Of a stretch of 64,000 nt of DNA, positions 19,519 through 27,752 are shown in pieces (within the stretch, counting starts at the first letter, position 1; every line of letters starts with the position of its first letter). Source of the stretch: Pelomonas caseinilytica. GTDB taxonomy: Bacteria > Pseudomonadota > Gammaproteobacteria > Burkholderiales > Burkholderiaceae_C. The position numbers and the translations under genes were made by a program. The notes under the pieces were generated by a model. That model saw only the letters and a list, made by a program, of their open reading frames with translations, made no database searches and was not told the DNA's origin. The DNA lies in the NCBI RefSeq assembly GCF_021353235.1, contig NZ_JAJTWT010000001.1, forward strand, positions 558,001-622,000, written 5' to 3'.

Positions 19519-20190
19519 TCAGGCGACGAGGCGCCCGGCTTCGATGCGCAACTGCCGCTCGCAGCGGGTGGCGATCTCGCGGTCGTGGGTGACCAGCACC
19601 AGCGTCGTGCCGGCCTCGCGGTTGAGTTCGAACATCAGCTCCATCACGGCGGCGCCGGTGGCGAAGTCCAGGCTGCCGGTGGGCTCGTCGGCCAGCAGCA
19701 GGGCGGGCCGTTGCACGAAGGCCCGCGCGAGCGCTACGCGCTGCTGCTCGCCCCCCGACAGCACGCGCGGGTAGTGGCCCAGGCGTTCGCCCAGGCCCAC
19801 GCGGGCGAGCATCGCGCCGGCCTGCTCGCGCGCCTCGCGGATGCCGCGCAGTTCCAGCGGCAGCATGACGTTCTCCAGCGCCGTGAGGTTGGGCAGCAGC
19901 TGGAAGCTCTGGAACACGAAGCCCAGCTCGCGCGCCCGCACCGCCGCGCGCTCGTCCTCGTCCAGCGAGAAGAGGTCCTGCCCGCGCAGCCTGACACTGC
20001 CACTGCTGGGCGTGTCCAGGCCCGCGAGGATGGCCAGCAGCGTGCTCTTGCCCGAGCCCGAGGCGCCGACGATGGCGACCGATTCCCTCTCGGTCAGCTC
20101 GAAGCTGATGTCATGCAGAATCGTCAGTTCGCCGGTTGCGTCGCGCACGCGCTTGGTGATCTGGTCAACCTGGACGAGGACTTGGGGCAT
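19519..20190 (-). CDS. ybbA: ABC transporter ATP-binding protein, YbbA/LolD family
   Basis: 223 residues. Walker A GASGSGKST, Q-loop FVFQSFQLLPNLTALENVMLP, signature LSGGEQQRVALARAF and Walker B LLLADEPTGSLD are all intact. It belongs to the MacB/LolD type VII ABC group. Placement divergent from tesA is the same as E. coli ybbA-tesA; the permease (ybbP) is not in the window next to it. The start ATG at 20190 shares two bases with the tesA start on the other strand. Confidence 0.88.
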   Translation of the reverse strand: MPQVLVQVDQITKRVRDATGELTILHDISFELTERESVAIVGASGSGKSTLLAILAGLDTPSSGSVRLRGQDLFSLDEDERAAVRARELGFVFQSFQLLPNLTALENVMLPLELRGIREAREQAGAMLARVGLGERLGHYPRVLSGGEQQRVALARAFVQRPALLLADEPTGSLDFATGAAVMELMFELNREAGTTLVLVTHDREIATRCERQLRIEAGRLVA

Positions 20191-20836
20191 GTCGGGACTG
20201 CGGCGGCGAACGATGGTGGCGCACTGTAGCCTCTGGGTGATGGCCGGCTGGATGGCAGGGGCTGCACGGGCCGCGGCCGAGGCGCCGGTCCTGCTCGTCG
20301 TCGGAGACAGCCTCTCCGCCGAATACGGCCTCAAGGCGGGCGATGGCTGGGTGGCCCTGCTGCAGAAGCGCCTGGCCGAACAGAAAAAGCCCTACCGCGT
20401 CGTCAACGCCAGCATCAGCGGCGACACCACCGCCGGCGGCCGCAGCCGCCTGCCCGCCGCGCTGCGCACCCACAAGCCCGCCATCGTCATCCTCGAACTC
20501 GGCGGCAACGACGCCCTGCGCGGCCTGCCCCTGTCCAGCACGCGCGACAACCTGCTGGCCATGGCCAAGGCCGCCCAGGCAGCCGGCGCCAAGGTCGTTA
20601 TCGCGGGCATGCAGGTGCCGCCCAACTATGGCGCCGCCTATGGCAAGGAGTTCTCGGGCCTGTTCGAAGACGTGGCGCGGCAGACGCGCGCCGGCCTCGT
20701 GCCCTTTCTGCTCAAGGGGGTGGCCGACCGGACGGACGCGATGGACTGGTTCCAGCCCGACCGCATCCACCCGCTGGCCAAGGCCCATCCGCTGATGCTG
20801 GACAACGTCTGGGCGGCCCTCAAGCCGCTGCTGTAG
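20189..20836 (+). CDS. tesA: SGNH-hydrolase: arylesterase / acyl-CoA thioesterase I (TesA-like)
   Basis: 215 residues including a signal peptide. Block I VVGDSLSAEYGL holds the catalytic Ser, block III ILELGGNDALRG holds Asn, and block V DRIHPLAKAH holds Asp and His. The enzyme would be a periplasmic esterase or thioesterase. I choose the ATG at 20189 because it follows GAGGA by eight bases and gives a proper signal peptide (MSGLRRRT then a hydrophobic stretch to GAARA). Starts at 20213, 20237 and 20240 are also in frame. Confidence 0.9.
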   Translation: MSGLRRRTMVAHCSLWVMAGWMAGAARAAAEAPVLLVVGDSLSAEYGLKAGDGWVALLQKRLAEQKKPYRVVNASISGDTTAGGRSRLPAALRTHKPAIVILELGGNDALRGLPLSSTRDNLLAMAKAAQAAGAKVVIAGMQVPPNYGAAYGKEFSGLFEDVARQTRAGLVPFLLKGVADRTDAMDWFQPDRIHPLAKAHPLMLDNVWAALKPLL

Positions 20837-20849
20837 CCAGGGCCGTCAG

Positions 20850-22844
20850 TCAGCGGTCGTTCTGCCGCGGCTCCCCGCGCCGGTCCTGCCGCACCGGTAC
20901 GCCATCCTGGCGGCCACGCTGGGGGCCGTCGTCGCGCGGCTGGGCGCGAGGTGGCACCTGGGGCTGAGGCTGGGGCGCCGGCATTTGCACGCGGGGCACC
21001 TCCACAGGGCGCTGCGGCATCTCCTCGCGGCGTCGCATGATCTCCTCGTGGCGCTGCTGCTCCTCACGGCGCTGCTGCTGTTGCTGCATCTCGCGCTGCT
21101 GTTGCAGCTCGCGCTGTTGCTGCATTTGCCGCTGCTGCTGGATCTCCCGCTGCTGCTGCAGTTCGCGCTGCTGTTGCAGCTCGCGCTGCTGCAGCTCCCG
21201 CTGCTGGGTCTCGCGCTGTTGCAGCTCGCGTTGCTGCTGCGCACGCCAGGGCATGTTGTCGACTGCGCGGCCCGGCTCGACGGCAGGCCGGGGTTGCACC
21301 TGAGGCTGCGGCTGCACCTGCTGCACCGGCGGCTGCTGGGGTTGGACGACAGCCGGCATCGCCGGCTGGGGCCCGGTGGCAGGTCGGCCTTCCGGCCGGC
21401 CGTCGGAGCCTCGGCGCACCGGCAACTGGCCGTCGCTTCGCCAGCCCAGGGCCGACTCCGGCGTGCGCGGGCTACCCGGCCGCCGGAGGTCCGGCTCGGC
21501 CGGGCGCGCCGGCGCGGCGGGCAGCACGGCGGCCAGGTCGTTGCGACCGGGCGCGGTGGGCAGCGGCCGGCCCCAGCCCGGCTCGGGCTTGCGGTCAGGG
21601 CCGCGCACCGGCAGCGGCTGGATGGCGGCACCGGGCGCCGGCAAGGTGCTGACGGCCGCCGGCACGTCGCGGTAGCGGTGCGGGCGCTGCACGGTCACCG
21701 GGTCGCGCAGGTCGCGCGGGTCGTTGATGCGGCCGACGTAGCGCGGACTGTGGTGGTAGGCCGGCACGTAGACCTCGCGCGGCGCCAGCGGATACCAGCC
21801 GAAGCGCGGCGGCGGCGGCCGGCTGCCGATGCTGATGCCCACGCTCACCGTCGGCCCGCCCACCCAGCCCACCAGGGCCGGCGCATAGACGGGGCGGTGC
21901 ACGTAGGGGCCGGGGGCCCAGCACCAGCGGCCACGCCAGCTGACCCAGCGGCCATAGTGGAAGGGCGCGAAGCCCCAGGGCGCGTCGTCCACCCAGGTCC
22001 AGCCCCAGATGCGCGACCAGGCCCAGTGGCCGTAGCGGTAGGGCGCCCAGTCGGCCACCACCAGGGCGGTGGGAATCCAGACGGTGCCGTAGTCGGGCGC
22101 CGTCTCCCAGCGGCCATAACGGTCCAGGTCTTCGGCGCCAGTCATCTCCGGCGACACATAGCGGGCCACGGGCCGGTCGCCTTCGTCGCGGCTCTCGGCC
22201 AGCACCCAGTCGCCGAAGCCGTCGCTGTACAGCGGCGAGCGCTCGGCGCGCGGCCCGTCGGGCCACCAGAACTCGACCTGTTCGCCCGTGCCTATCCACA
22301 CCGGGTCGGCCCCGCGGGCCCACTCGAAGCGCAACCGCCCCTGCCAGACGTAGGCCTTGCTGCCGCGGTCCAGCTGTTCGACGCGGTACAGGCCCTCGCG
22401 CTCGGGCCGGGCCGTGCCCTCGCGGGTGCGCAGCCGCGTCTCCATCGCGTTCTCGAGATTGCGCAGCCTCACGGCGACGTCGCCGCGGTCGAGCTGCAGC
22501 AGGGTCTGGCCCTCGTCGAGCTGGCTCAGCTCCAGGTCGCTGCGCTCGTCGATCCAGATGGTGGTGGAGCCCACCCGCAGGCTCAGCCGGCCGCGCTCGT
22601 CGGTGCGCACGCGGTCGCCCTCGCCCACCGTCTGATTGCGCGTCAGCCGGGTCCATTCCCGGCTCTCGTGGTCGAAGAGCCAGGCGTCGCCGATCACGTC
22701 GATGACGCGGGCCGCGCGTGTGGGTGGATCGCGGTCGCCGTCCTGAGCCTTGGCGGCGGGCACCAGCGCGATCAGCAGCGACATCGCCAGGATGCGCCAG
22801 CGGCGGCGGGTCAGGACGAGCTTGGAATCTTGGGCGGTGGTCAT
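20850..22844 (-). CDS. FecR-domain / DUF6600-type exported protein with Gln-Arg repeat tail
   Basis: 664 residues with a signal peptide (cleavage near AAKA, residue 33). A FecR-like beta domain (about 45-150: VGEGDRVRTDERGRLSLRVG) is followed by Trp/Tyr-rich repeats of the DUF6600 type (WAPYRYGHWAWSRIWGWTWV, about 265-345). A Pro-rich linker follows, then a low-complexity segment of QQQREL-like heptads (about 535-610) and a Pro/Arg tail. No membrane anchor was seen. Function unknown; probably an envelope or extracellular structural protein. It stands alone between tesA and def. Confidence 0.85.
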   Translation of the reverse strand: MTTAQDSKLVLTRRRWRILAMSLLIALVPAAKAQDGDRDPPTRAARVIDVIGDAWLFDHESREWTRLTRNQTVGEGDRVRTDERGRLSLRVGSTTIWIDERSDLELSQLDEGQTLLQLDRGDVAVRLRNLENAMETRLRTREGTARPEREGLYRVEQLDRGSKAYVWQGRLRFEWARGADPVWIGTGEQVEFWWPDGPRAERSPLYSDGFGDWVLAESRDEGDRPVARYVSPEMTGAEDLDRYGRWETAPDYGTVWIPTALVVADWAPYRYGHWAWSRIWGWTWVDDAPWGFAPFHYGRWVSWRGRWCWAPGPYVHRPVYAPALVGWVGGPTVSVGISIGSRPPPPRFGWYPLAPREVYVPAYHHSPRYVGRINDPRDLRDPVTVQRPHRYRDVPAAVSTLPAPGAAIQPLPVRGPDRKPEPGWGRPLPTAPGRNDLAAVLPAAPARPAEPDLRRPGSPRTPESALGWRSDGQLPVRRGSDGRPEGRPATGPQPAMPAVVQPQQPPVQQVQPQPQVQPRPAVEPGRAVDNMPWRAQQQRELQQRETQQRELQQRELQQQRELQQQREIQQQRQMQQQRELQQQREMQQQQQRREEQQRHEEIMRRREEMPQRPVEVPRVQMPAPQPQPQVPPRAQPRDDGPQRGRQDGVPVRQDRRGEPRQNDR
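21056..21243 (-). repeat. Imperfect tandem repeats encoding QQQREL units
   Basis: About ten degenerate units of 15-21 bases (plus-strand reading CTGCTGTTGCAGCTCGCG and variants) inside the FecR/DUF6600 gene. Codon variation between units shows the array is maintained rather than freshly expanded. Copy number may vary between strains. Confidence 0.75.
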
Positions 22845-22913
22845 GAGCCGATGCTCCTTTGCTTCGGCCCAACGTTCCAGTCCCTGGTCCGGTGCACCGC
22901 GCTTACAAGTGTT

Positions 22914-23450
22914 TCAGTCGTCGGCCGCGGCGTCGAGCTCGGGGAAGAGGACCGAGGTGTAGCCGAAGCGGCTGAAGTCCTTCACCCGCATGGGGTAGAG
23001 GATGCCGTCGAGATGGTCGCACTCGTGCTGCACGACACGGGCGTGGAAGCCCTCGGCGATGCGGTCGATGGGCTGGCCGTCCGCATCGAAGCCGGTGTAG
23101 CGGATGCGCTCGTCCCGCTCCACCACGCCCCGCAGACCCGGCACCGACAGGCAGCCCTCCCAGCCCTCGGTCCGGCCGCCATCGAGCACCTCGATGACCG
23201 GGTTGATCAGCACCGTCGGCGGCACGGGCGGGGCGTCCGGGTAGCGGGCGTTGCGGGTGTAGCCGAAGATGACCAGGCGCAGGTCCACGCCGATCTGCGG
23301 CGCCGCCAGGCCCGCGCCCTGGGCCGCGGCCATGGTGTCGAACATGTCGGCGACGAGCGCCTTGAGCTCGGGCGTGCCGAAGGCCGTGACCGGCTTGGCG
23401 ACGCGCAGCAGGCGCGGGTCGCCCATCTTCAAAATCTCGTGAACGGCCAA
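22914..23450 (-). CDS. def: Peptide deformylase
   Basis: 178 residues. It removes the formyl group from nascent proteins. The three motifs are present: GAGLAAPQ (45-52), EGCLS (98-102) and QHECDH (141-146), giving the metal ligands Cys100, His142 and His146 and the catalytic Glu143. Not beside fmt here, so it may be a second copy; this cannot be decided from the window. Divergent from the MBL-fold gene. Confidence 0.96.
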   Translation of the reverse strand: MAVHEILKMGDPRLLRVAKPVTAFGTPELKALVADMFDTMAAAQGAGLAAPQIGVDLRLVIFGYTRNARYPDAPPVPPTVLINPVIEVLDGGRTEGWEGCLSVPGLRGVVERDERIRYTGFDADGQPIDRIAEGFHARVVQHECDHLDGILYPMRVKDFSRFGYTSVLFPELDAAADD

Positions 23451-23498
23451 GTGGGCCTCCTTCGGCTATCGTCGGCCGATTCTAGAAATACCCGCCTC

Positions 23499-24458
23499 AT
23501 GCTCGATTTCATCGAAGACCTCGGCCACGGCCTCTACGCCATCGACACCGGCTTCCAGCGCCCCCGCTTCGACGCGGCCTACCTCGTCGTCGAGAACGGC
23601 CGCGCCGCCTTCGTCGACACCGGCACCAACCACGCCGTGCCGCGCCTGCTGGCGGCGCTCAATGCCATGGGCCTGGCGCCGGAGTCGGTGGACTGGGTCA
23701 TTCCCACCCACGTGCACCTCGACCACGCCGGCGGCGTCGGCCTGCTGATGGAGGCCCTGCCGCAGGCTCGCGCCCTCGTGCACCCACGCGGCCTGCGCCA
23801 CATGGTCGACCCCAAGGCGCTGTGGCTGGGCGCCCTGACGGTCTACGGCGAGGCGGAGATGCAGCGCAGCTACGGCAAGCTCGTGCCCGTGCCGGCCGAG
23901 CGCGCCGAGGCCAGCCACGACGGCCAGGTGCTGATGCTGGCCGGCCGGCCCTTGCGCCTCATCGACAGCCCCGGCCACGCCCGCCACCACCACGCGATCT
24001 GGGACGAGCGGAGCCGCAGCTGGTTCGCCGGCGACACCTTCGGCCTGTCCTACCGCGCCTTCGACGTCGACGGCCGCGCCTGGATCCTGCCGACCAGCAC
24101 GCCGGTGCAGTTCGACCCCGAGGCGCTCAAGGCCACGGTCGGCCGGCTGCTGGCAGCCGAGCCGGTGGCCATGCAGGTCACGCACTACGGCCGCATCGGC
24201 GGCAGCGTCGGCGAGGTGCGGCGGCTGGCGGCGCTGATGCTGGCCCAGGTGGACGAGATGGTGACCCTGGCCGAGTCCCTGCGCGACGCGCCGGACCGCC
24301 ACGAGCGCCTGAAGCGCGGCCTGCTCGACGGCTACCTCGCCCGGCTGCGTGAGCACGGCCACCCGGCCGGCGCCGACGCCGCCGAATGGCTGGCCCTGGA
24401 CGCCGAACTGAACGCGCAGGGGCTGGAGGTCTGGCTGGACCGACCCGCCCGCACTTGA
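23499..24458 (+). CDS. Metallo-beta-lactamase-fold hydrolase
   Basis: 319 residues. Metal ligands are readable: THVHLDHAGG (His71, His73, Asp75, His76), the later His in DSPGHARHHH, and Asp in FAGDTFG. The C-terminal 80 residues are helical. It resembles glyoxalase II-like and lactonase-like MBL enzymes; the substrate cannot be assigned. It lies immediately upstream of the nirB control region. Confidence 0.9.
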   Translation: MLDFIEDLGHGLYAIDTGFQRPRFDAAYLVVENGRAAFVDTGTNHAVPRLLAALNAMGLAPESVDWVIPTHVHLDHAGGVGLLMEALPQARALVHPRGLRHMVDPKALWLGALTVYGEAEMQRSYGKLVPVPAERAEASHDGQVLMLAGRPLRLIDSPGHARHHHAIWDERSRSWFAGDTFGLSYRAFDVDGRAWILPTSTPVQFDPEALKATVGRLLAAEPVAMQVTHYGRIGGSVGEVRRLAALMLAQVDEMVTLAESLRDAPDRHERLKRGLLDGYLARLREHGHPAGADAAEWLALDAELNAQGLEVWLDRPART

Positions 24459-24478
24459 GGCGGGCGACACGCCCCGCC

Positions 24479-24495
24479 GCGGTGCGATGCACCGC
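24479..24495. repeat. Palindrome GCGGTGC-GAT-GCACCGC upstream of the nirB promoter
   Basis: Perfect 7-bp inverted repeat with a 3-base centre, about 55 bases upstream of the sigma-54-like element. It could bind an activator. It does not match the NtrC consensus spacing, so the protein is unknown. Confidence 0.4.
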
Positions 24496-24547
24496 ACCGC
24501 GCCAGTGCCGCCGGGCGCGAGCGCCCCGCCGCGCCCGGGAAGGCAGG

Positions 24548-24565
24548 CAGGCACGCGTCTTGCGA
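24548..24565 (+). promoter_or_regulatory. Sigma-54-like promoter of nirB
   Basis: AGGCACG (GG at 24550-24551), four bases, then TTGCG (GC at 24562-24563), with the obligatory 10 bases between GG and GC. Two mismatches to TGGCACG-N4-TTGCW. It lies about 190 bases before the nirB ATG, leaving room for the structured leader. Confidence 0.6.
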
Positions 24566-24611
24566 TGACTTGATCGAGGCCACCGCCCTGCGGCCTCTTC
24601 CTTTCAAGACA

Positions 24612-24689
24612 TCGCCAACGGCGGCGACCCAGCGCAACGGCGCGACTCCTCTCAGGCCCCGGTCGAGCAGACAGCTGCTGACGGGGCCT
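24612..24689 (+). promoter_or_regulatory. nirB leader: candidate ANTAR-type antiterminator with downstream terminator hairpin
   Basis: Hairpin 1: stem TCGCC / GGCGA around hexaloop AACGGC (24612-24627). Hairpin 2: stem CGC / GCG around the identical hexaloop AACGGC (24633-24644). Both loops have A at position 1 and G at position 4, the rule for RNA bound by ANTAR proteins such as NasR/NasT. A long hairpin follows (24654-24689; arms AGGCCCCG..AGCAG and CTGCT..CGGGGCCT, loop ACAG) with a short T-rich tail. The second stem is short, which weakens the call. Confidence 0.55.
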
Positions 24690-24755
24690 TCTTACTGACC
24701 GCTCCGACCAGGCCCGCTCGCGGCCCGGCGCAGCCCTGCTTCGCCACGACAGACC

Positions 24756-27287
24756 ATGCACATCGTCCTCATCGGCCACGGAATGGTGGGCCAGAAGTTC
24801 CTCGAATGCCTCGCCGACGGCCCGGCAGCCGCCGACGTGCAGGTGACCGTGCTGTGCGAGGAGCCGCGCCCGGCCTACGACCGCGTCCACCTGTCGGAGT
24901 TCTTCTCGGGCAAGTCGGCCGAGGACCTGTCGCTGGTCGCGCCGGGCTTCTTCGAGAAGACCGGCTTCCAGCTGCGCCTGGCCACCCGGGCCGCGGCCAT
25001 CGAACGCCGCAACCACACGGTGACGACGGCCGACGGCGAGGTCATTCCCTACGACAAGCTGGTGCTGGCCACCGGCTCCTACCCCTTCGTGCCGGCAGTG
25101 CCGGGCCGCGACCGGCCGCACTGCCACGTCTACCGCACCATCGAGGACCTGGAGGGCATGCAGGCCAGCGGCAAGGTCTCCAGGAGCGGCGTCGTCATCG
25201 GCGGCGGCCTGCTCGGGCTGGAGTGCGCCAAGGCCCTGCGCGACATGGGGCTGCAGACCCACGTCGTCGAATTCGCGCCGCGGCTGATGGCCGTGCAGGT
25301 GGACGAGACCGGCGGCCGCGTGCTGCGCGAGAAGATCGAGGCCCTGGGCGTGCAGGTGCACACCCAGCGCAGCACCGTCGAGATCACCGACGGCGCCGCT
25401 GCACGCCACCGCCTGGTCTTCGCCGACGGCAGCTGGCTCGAGACCGACATGATCGTGTTCTCCGCCGGCATCCGCCCGCGCGACGAGCTGGCCCGCCAGT
25501 GCGTGCTGGCCATCGGCCCGCGCGGCGGCGCCGTCATCGACGACCAATGCCGCACCAGCGACCGCAACGTCTACGCCATCGGCGAGGTGGCGTCCTGGAA
25601 CGAGCAGACCTACGGCCTGGTCGCGCCGGGCTACGAGATGGCGCGGGTCGCGGCCCGGCACATCGCCGGCAATGCCGCCGCGGCCTTCCCCGGGGCCGAC
25701 CTCAGCACCAAGCTCAAGCTGATGGGCGTGGACGTGGCCAGCATCGGCGACGCCCACGGCAAGACGCCCAAGTGCCGCAGCTACCAGTACGTCGACGAGC
25801 GCAAGCAGGTCTACAAGAAGATCGTCGTCAGCGAGGACGGCGAGAAGCTGCTCGGCGCCGTGCTGGTGGGCGACGCGGCCGAGTACGGCACCCTGCTGCA
25901 GATGGCGCTCAACGGCATCAAGCTGCCGGCCGAGCCCGAGTTCCTCATCCTGCCCGGCAGCGACGGCAAGGCCAGGCCCGGCCTGGGCGCCGACGCCCTG
26001 CCCGACAGCGCCCAGCTGTGCTCCTGCAACAGCGTCAGCAAGGCCCAGGTCTGCGCCGCCGTGGGCGATGGCGCCACCACCATGGCCGAACTCAAGGCCT
26101 GCACCAAGGCGGGCGCCACCTGCGGCGGCTGCGTGCCGCTGGTGACGCAGGTCATGAAGCTGGAGATGGCCAGGCGCGGCATGGCGGTGAACAACCACCT
26201 CTGCGAGCACTTCCCGCATTCGCGCCAGGAGCTCTTCCACCTCGTCCGCGTGGGCGGCATCAAGACCTTCTCCGAGCTGCTCGCCAGGCACGGGCGCGGC
26301 CTGGGCTGCGACGTCTGCAAGCCGGCCGCGGCCAGCATCTTCGCCTCCTGCTGGAACGCCTTCGTGCTCGAGCCCGAATTGGCCAGCCTGCAGGACAGCA
26401 ACGACTACTACCTCGGCAACATCCAGAAGGACGGCAGCTACTCCGTCGTGCCGCGCATGCCGGGCGGCGAGGTCACGCCCGAGGGGCTGATCGCCGTCGG
26501 CCAGGTCGCCAAGAAGTACGGCCTCTACACCAAGATCACCGGTGGCCAGCGCGTCGACCTCTTCGGCGCCCGCGTGGAGCAGCTGCCGCTGATCTGGGAA
26601 GAGCTGATCGCCGCCGGCTTCGAGAGCGGCCATGCCTACGGCAAGGCCCTGCGCACCGTGAAGAGCTGCGTGGGCAGCACGTGGTGCCGTTATGGCGTGG
26701 ACGACTCCGTGGGCCTGGCCGTTGAACTGGAGAACCGCTACAAGGGCCTGCGCGCGCCGCACAAGATCAAGTTCGGCGTCTCGGGCTGCACGCGCGAATG
26801 CGCCGAGGCCCAGGGCAAGGACGTGGGCGTCATCGCCACCGACAAGGGCTGGAACCTCTACGTCTGCGGCAACGGCGGCATGAAGCCGCGCCATGCCGAG
26901 CTGATCGCCAGCGACCTGAGCAAGGCCGAACTCATCCGCCTGGTCGACCGCTTCCTGATGTTCTACGTGCGCACGGCCGACCGCCTGCAGCGCACCAGCA
27001 CCTGGCGCGAGAACCTCGAGGGCGGGCTGGACTACCTGAAGGACGTGCTGGTGAAGGACAGCCTGGGCCTCGCCGCCGAGCTGGAGGCGCAGATGCAGGC
27101 CGTCGTCGACAGCTACCAGTGCGAATGGAAGACCGCCGTCACCACGCCCGCCGTGCGCCAGCGCTTCCGCTCCTTCGTCAACAGCGACCAGCCGGACGAA
27201 CGCATCGTCTTCGTCGAGGAGCGCGGGCAGATCCGGCCGGCGCGACCCGATGAGCGCGCGGAAGAGCACGACGAAGCCACTGCTTGA
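24756..27287 (+). CDS. nirB: NADH-dependent nitrite reductase, large subunit
   Basis: 843 residues, cytoplasmic, reducing nitrite to ammonium with NADH. FAD-binding LIGHGMVGQKF is at the N-terminus, and NAD-binding VVIGGGLLGLECAKAL follows. The BFD-type [2Fe-2S] site has CSCN and CGGC. The siroheme/[4Fe-4S] ligands are in CVGSTWC (C-x5-C) and CTREC (C-x3-C). Full length for the family. Followed by nirD and nirC. The start has a weak ribosome site, and control appears to act through the leader and a sigma-54-like promoter. Confidence 0.98.
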   Translation: MHIVLIGHGMVGQKFLECLADGPAAADVQVTVLCEEPRPAYDRVHLSEFFSGKSAEDLSLVAPGFFEKTGFQLRLATRAAAIERRNHTVTTADGEVIPYDKLVLATGSYPFVPAVPGRDRPHCHVYRTIEDLEGMQASGKVSRSGVVIGGGLLGLECAKALRDMGLQTHVVEFAPRLMAVQVDETGGRVLREKIEALGVQVHTQRSTVEITDGAAARHRLVFADGSWLETDMIVFSAGIRPRDELARQCVLAIGPRGGAVIDDQCRTSDRNVYAIGEVASWNEQTYGLVAPGYEMARVAARHIAGNAAAAFPGADLSTKLKLMGVDVASIGDAHGKTPKCRSYQYVDERKQVYKKIVVSEDGEKLLGAVLVGDAAEYGTLLQMALNGIKLPAEPEFLILPGSDGKARPGLGADALPDSAQLCSCNSVSKAQVCAAVGDGATTMAELKACTKAGATCGGCVPLVTQVMKLEMARRGMAVNNHLCEHFPHSRQELFHLVRVGGIKTFSELLARHGRGLGCDVCKPAAASIFASCWNAFVLEPELASLQDSNDYYLGNIQKDGSYSVVPRMPGGEVTPEGLIAVGQVAKKYGLYTKITGGQRVDLFGARVEQLPLIWEELIAAGFESGHAYGKALRTVKSCVGSTWCRYGVDDSVGLAVELENRYKGLRAPHKIKFGVSGCTRECAEAQGKDVGVIATDKGWNLYVCGNGGMKPRHAELIASDLSKAELIRLVDRFLMFYVRTADRLQRTSTWRENLEGGLDYLKDVLVKDSLGLAAELEAQMQAVVDSYQCEWKTAVTTPAVRQRFRSFVNSDQPDERIVFVEERGQIRPARPDERAEEHDEATA

Positions 27288-27296
27288 ACAACCCCA

Positions 27297-27379
27297 AAAC
27301 GCAACCACAGAGGCACAGAGACACAGAGCAAATACAGGAGTGAGCTTCTCTGTGCCTCTGCGCCTCTGTGGTTGCATTT
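27297..27379. repeat. CACAGAG-type palindromic element between nirB and nirD
   Basis: Arms 27301-27328 and 27348-27375 are inverted copies (26 of 28 bases match) around a 19-base loop, and pairing extends a few bases further with one mismatch. The arms read GCAACCACAGAGGCACAGAG and its complement, clearly poorer in G+C than the surroundings. It occupies almost the whole nirB-nirD gap, so the nir mRNA should form a long hairpin there. Confidence 0.8.
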
Positions 27380-27399
27380 CTTCAGCTTGCGGAGCCCCC

Positions 27400-27723
27400 A
27401 TGACCTATACCCCCGTCTGCAGCGTCGACGACATCCTTCCCGACACCGGCGTCGCGGCCCGCGTGGGCGGACGCCACGTGGCCGTCTTCCGCGTCGGCCC
27501 CGACCGCTTCCATGCCATCGACAACATCGACCCGCGCTCCGGCGCCAGCGTGCTGGCCCGCGGCCTCGTGGGCAACCTGGGCGAACGCATCGTCGTCGCC
27601 TCGCCGCTCTACAAGAACCACTTCGACCTCGCCACCGGCGAATGCCTGGAGGCGCCCGAGCAGTCGGTGCGCGCCCATGCCGTGCAGGTGCGCGACGGCC
27701 GCGTGCTGGTCGCATTGAACTGA
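27400..27723 (+). CDS. nirD: NADH-dependent nitrite reductase, small subunit
   Basis: 107 residues with a Rieske-like beta fold (VCSVDDILPDTGVAARVGGRHVAVFRV). The Cys/His pairs that hold a Rieske cluster are absent, which is normal for NirD. The start at 27400 follows GGAG and begins the conserved domain. An upstream frame running through the palindrome back to 27250 is not used. Partner of NirB. Confidence 0.95.
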   Translation: MTYTPVCSVDDILPDTGVAARVGGRHVAVFRVGPDRFHAIDNIDPRSGASVLARGLVGNLGERIVVASPLYKNHFDLATGECLEAPEQSVRAHAVQVRDGRVLVALN

Positions 27724-27752
27724 ACAAACCCAAAGGCGAGAGGAGACAAACC

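Noticed and set aside
24479-24495. Palindrome upstream of nirB as an NtrC-binding site
   Set aside because: Half-site order and spacing are opposite to the NtrC consensus; retained only as an unassigned palindrome.
27250-27399. Extended nirD reading frame through the palindrome
   Set aside because: The frame is open but the added residues come from the repeat; a GGAG site and the conserved domain place the start at 27400.
23466-27401. Very long open frame on the minus strand opposite the MBL-fold gene and nirB
   Set aside because: It is the complementary frame of real, motif-rich genes in high-GC DNA. It has low-complexity composition and no recognisable domain.
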